A DNA stretch of 47,667 nucleotides, from contig JACQZX010000086.1 in NCBI GenBank assembly GCA_016213665.1, positions 1 to 47,667 on the forward strand. The letters run 5' to 3'. Below the pieces are notes generated by a model that was given only the letters and a program-made list of their open reading frames with translations, had not been told where the DNA came from and did not search any database. Of the stretch, positions 1 through 7,486 are shown piece after piece. Each line of letters begins with the position of its first letter. Position 1 is the stretch's first letter. The stretch is from Actinomycetota bacterium. Its GTDB lineage: Bacteria; Actinomycetota; Acidimicrobiia; Acidimicrobiales; Ilumatobacteraceae. The translations under genes were made by a program, and so were the position numbers.

Positions 1-123
1 ACAACTGTCGTTGTCGACCAACAAGCCGAGGGCTCGGAAACTGACGTCTTGCCGTTCATCGTCGAGTCGCCGACGCGGTCGGGGCGACTGCAACTGAGCC
101 TGGGCAACGCCCTTCGTTCCTAG
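1..123 (+). CDS. C-terminal fragment of unknown protein
   Basis: An open frame runs from the first base of the window to a TAG at 121-123 and encodes the last 40 residues of a protein whose beginning lies outside. The visible tail is polar, contains LPFIVESPTRSGRLQLSLGN, and has no motif I recognise. It converges on the small lipoprotein gene downstream, leaving 29 bases between the two stops. It could also be chance open frame, but the lack of stops and the sensible packing against its neighbour favour a real gene end. Confidence 0.4.
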   Translation, partial: TTVVVDQQAEGSETDVLPFIVESPTRSGRLQLSLGNALRS

Positions 124-152
124 AACGCGGCCGGCCCCGTGTTGCGCAACGG

Positions 153-572
153 CTACGGCTCGACCGTGAACTCGACGTCGCGTTCGCCGTCGGTTATGTG
201 GTACACGCCCTCGCCGACGATGAGGTCGATTCCGCATGTTGCGCCGGGAGCGACGCCATCGACGGTCGCAACCGGCACCCCGTCGAGCAGAACAGTCACA
301 CCTAACGGTGCCGCGTTGTCGGGTTCGCCGATGACCTCTAAGCGCACGACACCCGGGGTCAAACCACCGTCGGCCCGCAGGCCAAGGCTTCCGAAACCAT
401 CGACGATGTCGTCGATCGTGACCCGCACCAGTCGACCGTCGGGGGCGGCAGTGTCGACACACTCGGTTGCCGGCACCGTCGAGGTAGTTGACGTTGATTG
501 TGCGCTGTCGTCGGAACACGCCACCACCGTCAGCATCACCGTGAACATTGAAACAACGCGTGTCGCGATCAT
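153..572 (-). CDS. small secreted lipoprotein, function unknown
   Basis: This 139-residue protein starts with a short basic and hydrophobic signal, MIATRVVSMFTVMLTVVAC, ending in a lipobox-like VVAC with Cys19 as the probable lipidated residue. A Ser/Thr-rich linker (about residues 20-34) follows, then a roughly 100-residue beta-rich domain with two further cysteines (near 38 and 112) that could form a disulphide. I chose this ATG, not the longer upstream frame, because the signal peptide begins here and a TACGAT hexamer ends exactly six bases upstream, as for a leaderless transcript. No family was recognised. The protein is expected on the outer face of the cytoplasmic membrane. Confidence 0.7.
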   Translation of the reverse strand: MIATRVVSMFTVMLTVVACSDDSAQSTSTTSTVPATECVDTAAPDGRLVRVTIDDIVDGFGSLGLRADGGLTPGVVRLEVIGEPDNAAPLGVTVLLDGVPVATVDGVAPGATCGIDLIVGEGVYHITDGERDVEFTVEP

Positions 573-578
573 TTCGAA

Positions 579-584
579 ATCGTA
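579..584 (-). promoter_or_regulatory. leaderless -10 box for the lipoprotein gene
   Basis: TACGAT on the minus strand is followed by six bases (TTCGAA) and then the ATG at 572. Transcription would therefore begin at or next to the start codon. Confidence 0.6.
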
Positions 585-673
585 GCCACGGTCGTGACCA
601 GCGACCTTGACAGTTCTCCAAATGCTGCTCGATGGAATCGCATCGGTTGAGTAACGAGGTTGCCAGCTTGTGG

Positions 674-1765
674 TTAGCCGTTGCCGACGGCTGCTTGTGC
701 GGGATAGAAGCGGCGTTTGGTGGCGAGGGCGATGTAGACGAGTCCGACCAGCACCGGAACCTCGATCAGTGGGCCGACTACGCCGGCTAAAGCTTGGCCC
801 GATGACACACCGAACACTCCGATAGCCACCGCGATCGCGAGTTCGAAGTTGTTGCCGGCGGCGGTGAACGCGATCGCCGCGTTGCGATCGTAGGGAAGTC
901 GCATCTTCACGCCCGCGTAGAACGAGCCGAACCACATGATCGCGAAGTAGGCCAACAGCGGTAACGCAATGCGGCCGACATCGAGCGGTTGGTTGGTGAT
1001 GCGATCGCCCTGCAACGCGAACAGGATCACAATCGTGAACAGCAAGCCGTAGAGCGCTACCGGCCCGATCTTGGCTAGGAAGCGCTGCTCATACCACTCG
1101 GTACCCTTGGCGCGTTCGCCGAATGTGCGGGTAAGGAAACCGGCGAGCAGCGGCCCGCCGAGGAAGATGAGCACCGACTTGGCGATCTCCCACACCGTCA
1201 CCTCGATGCCGTTGCTATCGAGCCCGAGCCAGCCGGGCAACAGCTCAAGGTAGAAGTAGCCGAGCAGCGAGTACGCCACGATTTGGAACATCGAGTTGAT
1301 CGCAACGAGTACCGCTGCGAGCTCGCGGTTGCCGCCGGCCAGGTCGTTCCAGATCAACACCATCGCGATGCACCTCGCCAGCCCGACGATTATCAGACCG
1401 GTGCGGTACTCGGGGAGATCGGGCAACATCAGCCAGGCAAGTGCGAACATCACCGCCGGCCCGATCAGCCAGTTGAGAATCAGCGACATTGCCAGCGACC
1501 GGCGATCGGCCACGACGGTGCCGATCGAGCGGTAGCGAACCTTGGCGAGAACCGGATACATCATCGCGAACAGGCCAATGGCGATCGGCAGCGAGACGGT
1601 ATCCACCTTCACCTTCTCCAACTGCTCGTTGAGATCAGGAAACAGGCGGCCGAGACCGAGACCGGTGAGCATCGCTACGCCGATCCAAATCGGGAGTAGG
1701 CGATCCAGCGTCGACAGCCGAGGTGGTACTGCTTCAGTGGGCGCGTCGGCCACTAGGTCTGCCAC
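674..1765 (-). CDS. arsB (acr3): ACR3-family arsenite efflux permease
   Basis: This 363-residue polytopic membrane protein belongs to the ACR3/bile-acid-transporter superfamily and should export arsenite, using the proton gradient, across the cytoplasmic membrane. About ten hydrophobic segments are visible. The family's functional cysteine is present in the segment LARCIAMVLIWNDLAGGN (Cys132), and FTAAGNNFELAIAVAIG near the C-terminus is typical of ACR3. Length is normal for bacterial ACR3 (about 350-400). The start is GTG, six bases after the stop of the AbrB-like gene, so the two are probably co-transcribed. No arsR or arsenate reductase gene is in the window, so its regulation by arsenic cannot be judged from here. 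Confidence 0.9.
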   Translation of the reverse strand: MADLVADAPTEAVPPRLSTLDRLLPIWIGVAMLTGLGLGRLFPDLNEQLEKVKVDTVSLPIAIGLFAMMYPVLAKVRYRSIGTVVADRRSLAMSLILNWLIGPAVMFALAWLMLPDLPEYRTGLIIVGLARCIAMVLIWNDLAGGNRELAAVLVAINSMFQIVAYSLLGYFYLELLPGWLGLDSNGIEVTVWEIAKSVLIFLGGPLLAGFLTRTFGERAKGTEWYEQRFLAKIGPVALYGLLFTIVILFALQGDRITNQPLDVGRIALPLLAYFAIMWFGSFYAGVKMRLPYDRNAAIAFTAAGNNFELAIAVAIGVFGVSSGQALAGVVGPLIEVPVLVGLVYIALATKRRFYPAQAAVGNG

Positions 1766-1771
1766 GGTTGA

Positions 1772-2074
1772 CTAGCGTCTCCGAGGTTGCCTTGCCGGCT
1801 TGGCGATCGACTGAAGTTGCTCGACCAGTCGATCGCCGGAACCGGGTGTCTCGATGCGACCTGCAGCGAGGTCTGCAGAAGCGGCACGTTCGCCTTTCTG
1901 CCATGCTGCACTCCAGAACCAAGCCTGTGCAGCGTCGATCACCCCCGGCGGAGCGAGGGCGAGGTCTTCGTCGGTGACTTGCGCCTCGAGACGGTCGCCT
2001 TCCCGCACGTGCGCAGCGGCGCGATAGGAGGACACGGTCAGCGGTCGCTTCCCCCGCGGCGTTGCCTGTGACAT
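1772..2074 (-). CDS. AbrB/MazE-like antitoxin-type protein
   Basis: This 100-residue protein has a short beta-type N-terminal half (HVREGDRLEAQVTDEDLAL) like the DNA-binding swapped-hairpin of SpoVT/AbrB antitoxins. The C-terminal half contains PGVIDAAQAWFWSAAWQKGE and AASADLAAGRIETPGSGD. That resembles the conserved DPDQAWFWTPEWQ...EDIAAGR tail of many actinobacterial MazE/AbrB antitoxins. No toxin gene follows; the next gene is the arsenite exporter six bases downstream. It may be an orphan antitoxin or a local regulator. The ATG is preceded by TACGAT at the leaderless distance. Its promoter overlaps that of the divergent sulfur gene. Confidence 0.65.
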   Translation of the reverse strand: MSQATPRGKRPLTVSSYRAAAHVREGDRLEAQVTDEDLALAPPGVIDAAQAWFWSAAWQKGERAASADLAAGRIETPGSGDRLVEQLQSIAKPARQPRRR

Positions 2075-2079
2075 TCTCT

Positions 2080-2085
2080 TATCGT
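2080..2085 (+). promoter_or_regulatory. candidate -10 box of the MBL-rhodanese gene
   Basis: TATCGT lies 24 bases before the ATG at 2110. A purine-rich GAAAGGGG at 2098-2105 then acts as ribosome binding site. TACAGT at 2085-2090 is an alternative -10. It shares bases with the minus-strand -10 of the AbrB-like gene. Confidence 0.4.
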
Positions 2086-2086
2086 A
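2081..2086 (-). promoter_or_regulatory. leaderless -10 box for the AbrB-like gene
   Basis: TACGAT on the minus strand, then six bases (AAGAGA), then the ATG at 2074. It overlaps the plus-strand TATCGT, so the two divergent promoters probably compete. Confidence 0.6.
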
Positions 2087-2109
2087 CAGTCACTGGCGAA
2101 AGGGGCCCG

Positions 2110-3513
2110 ATGATCTTCAAGCAGTACTACCTGGGCTGCCTGTCGCACGCGTCGTACCTGATCGGCGACGAGTCCAGTGGGCGCGCGGTCGTCGTCGACC
2201 CGCAACGTGATGTCGCGCAATACATCGCCGATGCTGCGGCCGCGGGGTTGACCATCGAGCGGGTCATCGAGACGCACTTCCACGCCGACTTCCTTTCCGG
2301 GCATATCGAGTTGCAGAACGCCACCGGCGCGGTGATCTCATACGGATCGGTCGGCAAGGCCGCGGCGGAATTCGAGATCGACGGGCTCGATCACGGCCAA
2401 CGACTACAACTCGGCGATGTCGTCCTGGAAGTACGGCACACACCGGGGCACACACCCGAGTCGATTTCGCTCGTAGTGTTCGAACACGCAACCGACGTAA
2501 CGCCATATGGCGTGCTCACCGGCGACACGCTCTTCATCGGCGATGTCGGCCGCCCCGACCTGCTCACTTCCGTCGGTATCACTGCCGAAGAACTGGCCGG
2601 GCAGCTCTATCGCTCGACACGCGAGCAACTGCTGACACTGCCCGATGAGACGTTGGTGTTCCCAGCCCACGGTGCCGGTTCCGCATGTGGCAAGTTCCTC
2701 TCCTCGGAAACGTCGTCGACGATCGGCGAGCAGCGGCGTACCAACTATGCATTGCAGCCGATGAGCGAAGCCGAATTCGTGCAGTGCGTCACCGAGGGGC
2801 AGAGCCTGTCGCCGCTCTACTTCGCGTTCGCAGCCAACCGCAACAAGCAGGCGCGCGCCGGTTTCGCCGAGGGCGAGGCACCGCCGCCGATGTCGCTTAC
2901 ACAGGTGCTCGCCGAGCAGCGCCGCGGAGCCGTCGTGCTCGACTCCCGCGATCCGGCCGCCTTCGCGCAAGGCCACCTCGTTGGTTCCTACAACGTCGGC
3001 CTCGCAGGGCGCTATGCCGAGTATGCGGGCGACGTGCTCACTGCCGACCAAGCGATCGTGCTGGTGTGCGAGCCGGGCACCGAGTTGGAGGCGCGCAACC
3101 GCTTGGCACGAATCGGCTTCGACAAGGTGACCGGCTGCCTCAGCGATCCGCTGGCAGCATTCGTCGCCCACCCCGGCTGGGTCACCAGCGCTTCGCGGCT
3201 GACAACTGCCGAGCTCGTCGATCGGATGGCAAAGGTCGCGACGTTGCAGATCGTCGACGTGCGCGGCCCCGGTGAGGTTGTCGGCGGCAAGCTCGCGGGC
3301 GCCCGCGAAGTTGCACTGCCGCGGATCCTCGATCTACTGGCCGAGCTCGACCCGGCGGCGCCGACGGTTGTGTACTGCGCCAGCGGATACCGATCGATGA
3401 TCGCCGCCTCGGTCATGCGCGCTTCCGGGTTCCGCGATGTGTCAGACCTGCTCGGTGGCTGCGACGCATGGAGGCAGGCAGGCCTGCCGCTCGTGGTGCC
3501 CTCCCCGGCCTAG
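2110..3513 (+). CDS. metallo-beta-lactamase/double-rhodanese persulfide dioxygenase-sulfurtransferase
   Basis: This 467-residue protein has an N-terminal MBL fold of the ETHE1/persulfide-dioxygenase type. It shows HFHADFLSGH at 56-65, HTPGH with His114, TGDTLFIGDVGRPDL around 137-151 and FPAHGAGSACGK. Two rhodanese domains follow. The first (about 265-350) lacks a proper active-site loop. The second (about 370-460) has CASGYRS with a catalytic cysteine. The order matches CstB-like enzymes that oxidise glutathione or other low-molecular-weight persulfides and move sulfane sulfur. I chose ATG 2110 because GAAAGGGG lies just upstream and the protein begins with the usual MIFKQYYLGCLSHASYLI; a possible ATG at 2062 would overlap the divergent gene. 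It is transcribed away from the AbrB/ACR3 pair. Confidence 0.88.
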   Translation: MIFKQYYLGCLSHASYLIGDESSGRAVVVDPQRDVAQYIADAAAAGLTIERVIETHFHADFLSGHIELQNATGAVISYGSVGKAAAEFEIDGLDHGQRLQLGDVVLEVRHTPGHTPESISLVVFEHATDVTPYGVLTGDTLFIGDVGRPDLLTSVGITAEELAGQLYRSTREQLLTLPDETLVFPAHGAGSACGKFLSSETSSTIGEQRRTNYALQPMSEAEFVQCVTEGQSLSPLYFAFAANRNKQARAGFAEGEAPPPMSLTQVLAEQRRGAVVLDSRDPAAFAQGHLVGSYNVGLAGRYAEYAGDVLTADQAIVLVCEPGTELEARNRLARIGFDKVTGCLSDPLAAFVAHPGWVTSASRLTTAELVDRMAKVATLQIVDVRGPGEVVGGKLAGAREVALPRILDLLAELDPAAPTVVYCASGYRSMIAASVMRASGFRDVSDLLGGCDAWRQAGLPLVVPSPA

Positions 3514-3568
3514 TACATCCAGGCGGGCAGGCGGGCTCCCGGGATCGTTCGATCGCAGGTCGTGCGCC

Positions 3569-3574
3569 TAACCT
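3569..3574 (+). promoter_or_regulatory. leaderless -10 box for the aldehyde dehydrogenase
   Basis: TAACCT is followed by six bases (CGGGCG) and the ATG at 3581. The same hexamer and spacing occur before the acyl-CoA ligase gene starting at 18223. Confidence 0.65.
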
Positions 3575-3580
3575 CGGGCG

Positions 3581-4969
3581 ATGGCAGTTCAACAGATCAT
3601 TTCTCCCGTCGACGGTTCGGTCTACGCCGAGCGCACCACCGCGACATCCGATCAAATCGAAGCGCTACTGGCCAAGGCGCAGGCCGCGCAGGCCGGATGG
3701 CGCGCAACGCCGATCGCAGAGCGCGCCGCGATCGTCGAACGCATGGTGGTGGCGATGCAGGCCGAGGTCGAGTCCATCTCGACCGAGCTTGCGTGGCAAA
3801 TGGGCCGCCCGATCAGTCACGCCCCGCTCGAGATCAACCGCGGGTTCCAAGAACGCGCCCGCCATATGGCGTCGATCGCGGCCGACTCGTTGGCCGATGT
3901 TGCCGCCCCACCCAAGGACGGCTTCACGCGATTCATCCGCAAGGAACCGGTGGGCACGGTGCTGGTGGTCGCCCCGTGGAACTTCCCGTACCTCACATCG
4001 GTGAACTCGATCGTGCCGGCGCTGATGGCCGGCAACACGATCGTTCTCAAGCACGCCACCCAGACCCTGCTCTGCGCCGAGCGATATACGCAGGCAATGC
4101 AGGCGGCCGGCATGCCCGAAGGTGTTTTTCAGCATGTGCACGCAACGCACGCCGACGTCGCCAAGATGATCGGTGACGAACGAATCGGGTTCGTCGTGTT
4201 CACCGGCTCGGTCGAGGGTGGCCACTCTATTCAGCGCAACGCGAGTGATCGTTTCATCGGCACCGGCATGGAGCTTGGCGGCAAGGACCCCGCCTACGTC
4301 CGCACCGATTGCGACCTCGCCTACACGATCGGCGAAACCGTCGATGGAGTTTTCTTCAACAGCGGGCAGTCGTGCTGCTCGATCGAGCGCATCTACGTCG
4401 AAGCCGGCATCTACGACGAGTTCGTCGAAGGCTTCGTCGACCTCACCCGCAAGTATGTGCTGGGCAATCCGCTCGACACTGCCACCAACCTGGGACCGAT
4501 GGTGTCCGCCAAAGCCGCCGACTTCGTTCGCGGTCAGGTCGCGGAAGCTATCGGCCAGGGCGCGCGGGCAATCGTCAGCGAGTCGGAATTCGCTGCGTCA
4601 CAGGTGGGAACGCCCTACCTCGCGCCGGTCGTGCTTACCGGCGTCGATCACTCTATGCGGGTGATGACCGAGGAGAGTTTCGGCCCGGTGATCGGGATTA
4701 TGAAGGTCGCCTCCGACGAGGAAGCGATTCGGTTGATGAACGACTCGCCCTACGGCCTCACCGCCAGCATCTGGACGAACGACATCGGTGCGGCGCTGTC
4801 GATCGGCGATCAAGTCGAAACGGGAACCTGGTACATGAACCGCTGCGACTACGTCGACCCTGCGTTGGTGTGGACCGGCGTCAAGGACACGGGCCGGGGT
4901 GTAGCGCTGTCGGTTCTCGGCTTCGATTCGTTCACCCGCCCGAAGTCGTTCCACCTCAAGTCGGTGTGA
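3581..4969 (+). CDS. NAD(P)-dependent aldehyde dehydrogenase
   Basis: A 462-residue soluble oxidoreductase of the ALDH superfamily, oxidising an aldehyde to the acid. Family signatures are in order: the nucleotide-binding/oxyanion region APWNFPYLTSVNSIVPALMA with GNTIVLKHA (about 128-155), the glutamate motif MELGGKDPAYV (near 230), and the catalytic-cysteine motif FFNSGQSCCSIER (near 260). Length is slightly short but normal for SSADH-like members. Substrate cannot be read from the sequence. Because a possible gamma-butyrobetaine/carnitine region lies elsewhere in the window, trimethylaminobutyraldehyde is one candidate, but this is only inference. The start is supported by a leaderless -10. 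Its end lies in a tandem 16-bp duplication shared with the convergent acyltransferase gene. Confidence 0.88.
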   Translation: MAVQQIISPVDGSVYAERTTATSDQIEALLAKAQAAQAGWRATPIAERAAIVERMVVAMQAEVESISTELAWQMGRPISHAPLEINRGFQERARHMASIAADSLADVAAPPKDGFTRFIRKEPVGTVLVVAPWNFPYLTSVNSIVPALMAGNTIVLKHATQTLLCAERYTQAMQAAGMPEGVFQHVHATHADVAKMIGDERIGFVVFTGSVEGGHSIQRNASDRFIGTGMELGGKDPAYVRTDCDLAYTIGETVDGVFFNSGQSCCSIERIYVEAGIYDEFVEGFVDLTRKYVLGNPLDTATNLGPMVSAKAADFVRGQVAEAIGQGARAIVSESEFAASQVGTPYLAPVVLTGVDHSMRVMTEESFGPVIGIMKVASDEEAIRLMNDSPYGLTASIWTNDIGAALSIGDQVETGTWYMNRCDYVDPALVWTGVKDTGRGVALSVLGFDSFTRPKSFHLKSV

Positions 4970-4987
4970 CGTCAAGTCGTTGTGACG
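4956..4987. repeat. 16-bp tandem duplication at a convergent gene junction
   Basis: TCAAGTCGGTGTGACG (4956-4971) is followed directly by TCAAGTCGTTGTGACG (4972-4987), differing at one base. The copies contain the stop codons of the aldehyde dehydrogenase (4967-4969) and of the convergent acyltransferase (4972-4974). TGACGTCA occurs at 4967-4974 and again in the 10-bp palindrome GTGACGTCAC at 4982-4991. Confidence 0.8.
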
Positions 4988-6009
4988 TCACGGTTGCGGG
5001 CGAGGTGGCAGGCGCTGATCCAGGCATCGATGGTCGCCCACCGCTCGTAGAGCCACGCTTCCCGCTCGTTCACCGGCGGGATCTCGTCGGGCGGGTAGCG
5101 CCATACCTTGACGTCGATGGTGTGGTCCATCGGCAGCAGTCGCCAAATGTCCTTGACGGTCGACATCTGTTCCAACCCGGCGTGACCGACGAATAGCACC
5201 GTTGCCGTCGGGGCGGCGGCGACCGCAGCGAGAAACCCGGTTGGTTTCGGCGGCAGCAGGTGGCGCATGCCGCGGGCCTTCTCGGCGAGATCCTCATGCC
5301 CCGAGGTGGCGAGCTTCTCGATCGCGCGCTCACGGCGGCGGGGGGTGAAGTTGGCGCCCTCGGGAAACAGCACCAGCGCATCACTGGGTCCGGCGGCGGC
5401 GGCGAGGCGGACGATCTCCTTCACCGTCGTTTCGCCAGCGGGTCCGCGGCTGGGAACGAAGGTGGCCCCGACCCGGTTGAGCAACACATCGATCGCCGGG
5501 TCGAGTTGCAGAAAGTCCTTGAGCACGATCCGCGGCCGTCGCTTGTTGGGGCCATTGACGATGCCGTCGACGAGCAGGAACGAGTCGCCGGGCCCGGCGT
5601 GTCGGCTGAACACCAGCAACGGGCGCTGGGCGTCGCCTTCGCGGTGGGTGTCGTCGATCTCGAATGACAGGTTGAAAGTTCGCCGCACGGTGGCAAGAAC
5701 GCGACGCAGGAACCAGCCCATCAGCGCATTGTGACGCGCCAGCGATTTCTCCGACTGGATCTTGAAGCCGAAGCCGGCCCATATCCACAAACCGAACAGG
5801 GCGATGAGGCTGATCACCTCGATCACCAGGTAGACCGTCAGGAACCACACCAGCCGCAGCACCCGCCAGCGCCCGGGCACGAATCGAGACACCAGCCCGG
5901 CGATGAGCAACCACAGCGGCAGCAGGCCGAGCAGCGCGATGAACCCAAGTACGAACGCCGGGATCACCACGGTGCGTCGCAGCCAGCGCGGAAGCAGCAG
6001 CAGCCTCAT
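4972..6009 (-). CDS. PlsC-like lysophospholipid acyltransferase, membrane-bound
   Basis: This 345-residue protein begins with two long hydrophobic segments (about residues 14-42 and 54-82) and then an acyltransferase domain of the PlsC/LPLAT family. The catalytic HX4D motif is H137-AGPG-D142, within SRHAGPGDSF, and the later FPEGANF block (near 213) matches the substrate-binding FPEGT motif. It probably transfers an acyl chain to a lysophospholipid or glycerol phosphate at the inner membrane. The ATG overlaps the stop of the patatin gene by three bases (ATGA), so the two are translationally coupled. A lipase and an acyltransferase together suggest a deacylation/reacylation pair for lipid remodelling. 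Substrate is unknown. Confidence 0.82.
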   Translation of the reverse strand: MRLLLLPRWLRRTVVIPAFVLGFIALLGLLPLWLLIAGLVSRFVPGRWRVLRLVWFLTVYLVIEVISLIALFGLWIWAGFGFKIQSEKSLARHNALMGWFLRRVLATVRRTFNLSFEIDDTHREGDAQRPLLVFSRHAGPGDSFLLVDGIVNGPNKRRPRIVLKDFLQLDPAIDVLLNRVGATFVPSRGPAGETTVKEIVRLAAAAGPSDALVLFPEGANFTPRRRERAIEKLATSGHEDLAEKARGMRHLLPPKPTGFLAAVAAAPTATVLFVGHAGLEQMSTVKDIWRLLPMDHTIDVKVWRYPPDEIPPVNEREAWLYERWATIDAWISACHLARNRDVTTT

Positions 6010-6899
6010 CGCGCACCTTTCGCCAACGTCTGGTCACCTCTCGGTAACGCCTGGAGGTACTCGTAGCTGGCAGAGCGGGCGCGTTCGATCAACACCTCGG
6101 TCTCGTCGAACTTGCGCCACTGCAGTTGGCGGCGATCGTCCATCGCCAGGCGATTGCCGCTCGGCAGCAGATGTAGGTCGAGATGCTCGGGTAACCCGCG
6201 GCGAAAGGTTTCGAACCGGTGCCGCCGGGCAAGTTCGAAGGCGACGAGTCCGGCTTGGTGCAATCGATGTGGCGCTTGCAGCGGCGCCTCGACGCGACCG
6301 ACCTGCAGCACGTAAACGGTGGTCGCCCCCAGTTGCACCGCGCGATCGATGGGTATCGAGTTGACGAGCCCGCCGTCGTAGAAGTGCTCACCATCGACAG
6401 CGACCGCCGGAAAGAGCACGGGGATCGCGCACGAGGCAAGCAGAGCCGGCAGCAACGGCCCGCGGTCGAACCAGTGCTCGGCGGCATGTTCGATCGAGGC
6501 CGCAACACATTGGAACGGAACGCGTAGCTCGGCGAAGGTCTCGGCCTCGAGCAGCGCCGCGATTGCGGTTCCGAGTTGATCGGTGTTGAACAGATGTGAT
6601 CGACGGCCGAAGACCGCGCGGACGCGGTCGCTGATGGCAGTGTCGAGCATGCCGGCATTCCCCGCGTCGAGCCAGTACCTGCGCAACCGTTCCACACCCG
6701 CGCCGTCGGGTTGGGTGGCGAACGCGGCACCGTTGATCGCGCCGATGGAGCAGCCGACGATCAGGTCGGGAACGATGCCGTGAGCGACGAGAGCGTCGAG
6801 CATGCCGACCTCGACGGCACCCCACTTACCGCCGCCGCCGAGCACGAACGCCACCCGTCGCTCCGCGAGGGGACTGACCGATGGTTCGATTGCTGACAC
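6006..6899 (-). CDS. patatin-like phospholipase (RssA type)
   Basis: A 297-residue patatin-fold serine hydrolase. It shows the glycine-rich oxyanion loop LGGGGKWGAVEVGML near the N-terminus, the nucleophile elbow GCSIGAING with the catalytic serine, and the aspartate of the catalytic dyad in DGGLVNSIPI. It probably hydrolyses acyl esters of membrane lipids. The longest frame begins with a TTG at 6917. I prefer GTG 6899 because CACACT ends six bases upstream, the leaderless arrangement seen also before the amidase at 18252. It is the first gene of a two-gene operon with the PlsC-like acyltransferase, whose ATG overlaps its stop. Confidence 0.82.
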   Translation of the reverse strand: MSAIEPSVSPLAERRVAFVLGGGGKWGAVEVGMLDALVAHGIVPDLIVGCSIGAINGAAFATQPDGAGVERLRRYWLDAGNAGMLDTAISDRVRAVFGRRSHLFNTDQLGTAIAALLEAETFAELRVPFQCVAASIEHAAEHWFDRGPLLPALLASCAIPVLFPAVAVDGEHFYDGGLVNSIPIDRAVQLGATTVYVLQVGRVEAPLQAPHRLHQAGLVAFELARRHRFETFRRGLPEHLDLHLLPSGNRLAMDDRRQLQWRKFDETEVLIERARSASYEYLQALPRGDQTLAKGAR

Positions 6900-6905
6900 C
6901 GTAGG

Positions 6906-6911
6906 AGTGTG
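6906..6911 (-). promoter_or_regulatory. leaderless -10 box for the patatin gene
   Basis: CACACT on the minus strand, six bases (CCTACG), then GTG at 6899. It departs from TANNNT only at the first base. Confidence 0.45.
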
Positions 6912-6952
6912 CCACAACGAACGCCCTTCGTTGTCGAGTGACCGCTCGGGCG

Positions 6953-7486
6953 CTATGCCGGGTCTCGGAACAAGTCCTCGATCACGGCGCGGGCGCGGTC
7001 GCCGAGCGGGTCGTCGGGGAAGAACGACTCCACGACCCCGAACAACTCATCGGCGGTCGAGAGGCCAAGCAGCGATATCAACTGCTGCAGGTCGTCGAGA
7101 TCCTGGGCGCGGGCCGCTCTCGCCTTCAGTGCCAATAGGTGCCCGGCCGACACCGCGTAGACGGCCAAGTTGGGGTGATCGAAGATGGCCGTGCGCGTGG
7201 GGTCGGGTTGCTTGGACAGGTAGATCGACACGCCCTCGTTGAGCCAGCCGCGTCGCAGACCGAGCTCTGTCGCGGCGGCGTCACTAGCCGCAAGCACGTC
7301 ACCATGGCCGACGACGATCAGTCCATCGACGTCGCGCGTGACCCGTTGTGAGTCGTACACGAGCGCCATCACGGCCCCGCCGGCAAGCAGTATCTCGCCT
7401 CGTCGGTGCGCCGTGGCGAGATGGTCGGCCATCGACCGGAAGGCACGCGTGACGATCTCACGATCGAGCTGGCCGGGGGTGGTCAT
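6953..7486 (-). CDS. nucleotidyltransferase-like protein (DUF6036 type)
   Basis: This 177-residue protein resembles the nucleotidyltransferase-fold proteins annotated DUF6036. Features include LLAGGAVMALVYDSQRVTRD, in which a G-G-hydrophobic stretch is followed by R-x-T-x-DVD, and the aspartate pair in TRDVDGLIV (about 50-57). Next come VSIYLSKQPD and an alpha-helical C-terminus ending in VIEDLFRDP. The expected role is transfer of a nucleotide to an unknown target. Its ATG overlaps the stop of the upstream XRE gene (ATGA), so the pair is co-translated. This order, a DNA-binding regulator then a nucleotidyltransferase-like effector, is that of a toxin-antitoxin module, but toxicity is inference. 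Family assignment is from memory of the motif, not from a search. Confidence 0.6.
   Translation of the reverse strand: MTTPGQLDREIVTRAFRSMADHLATAHRRGEILLAGGAVMALVYDSQRVTRDVDGLIVVGHGDVLAASDAAATELGLRRGWLNEGVSIYLSKQPDPTRTAIFDHPNLAVYAVSAGHLLALKARAARAQDLDDLQQLISLLGLSTADELFGVVESFFPDDPLGDRARAVIEDLFRDPA

Noticed and set aside
2062-2110. Upstream ATG at 2062 as start of the MBL-rhodanese gene
   Set aside because: It would overlap the divergent AbrB-like gene and lie before the promoter; ATG 2110 has a ribosome site and the family N-terminus.
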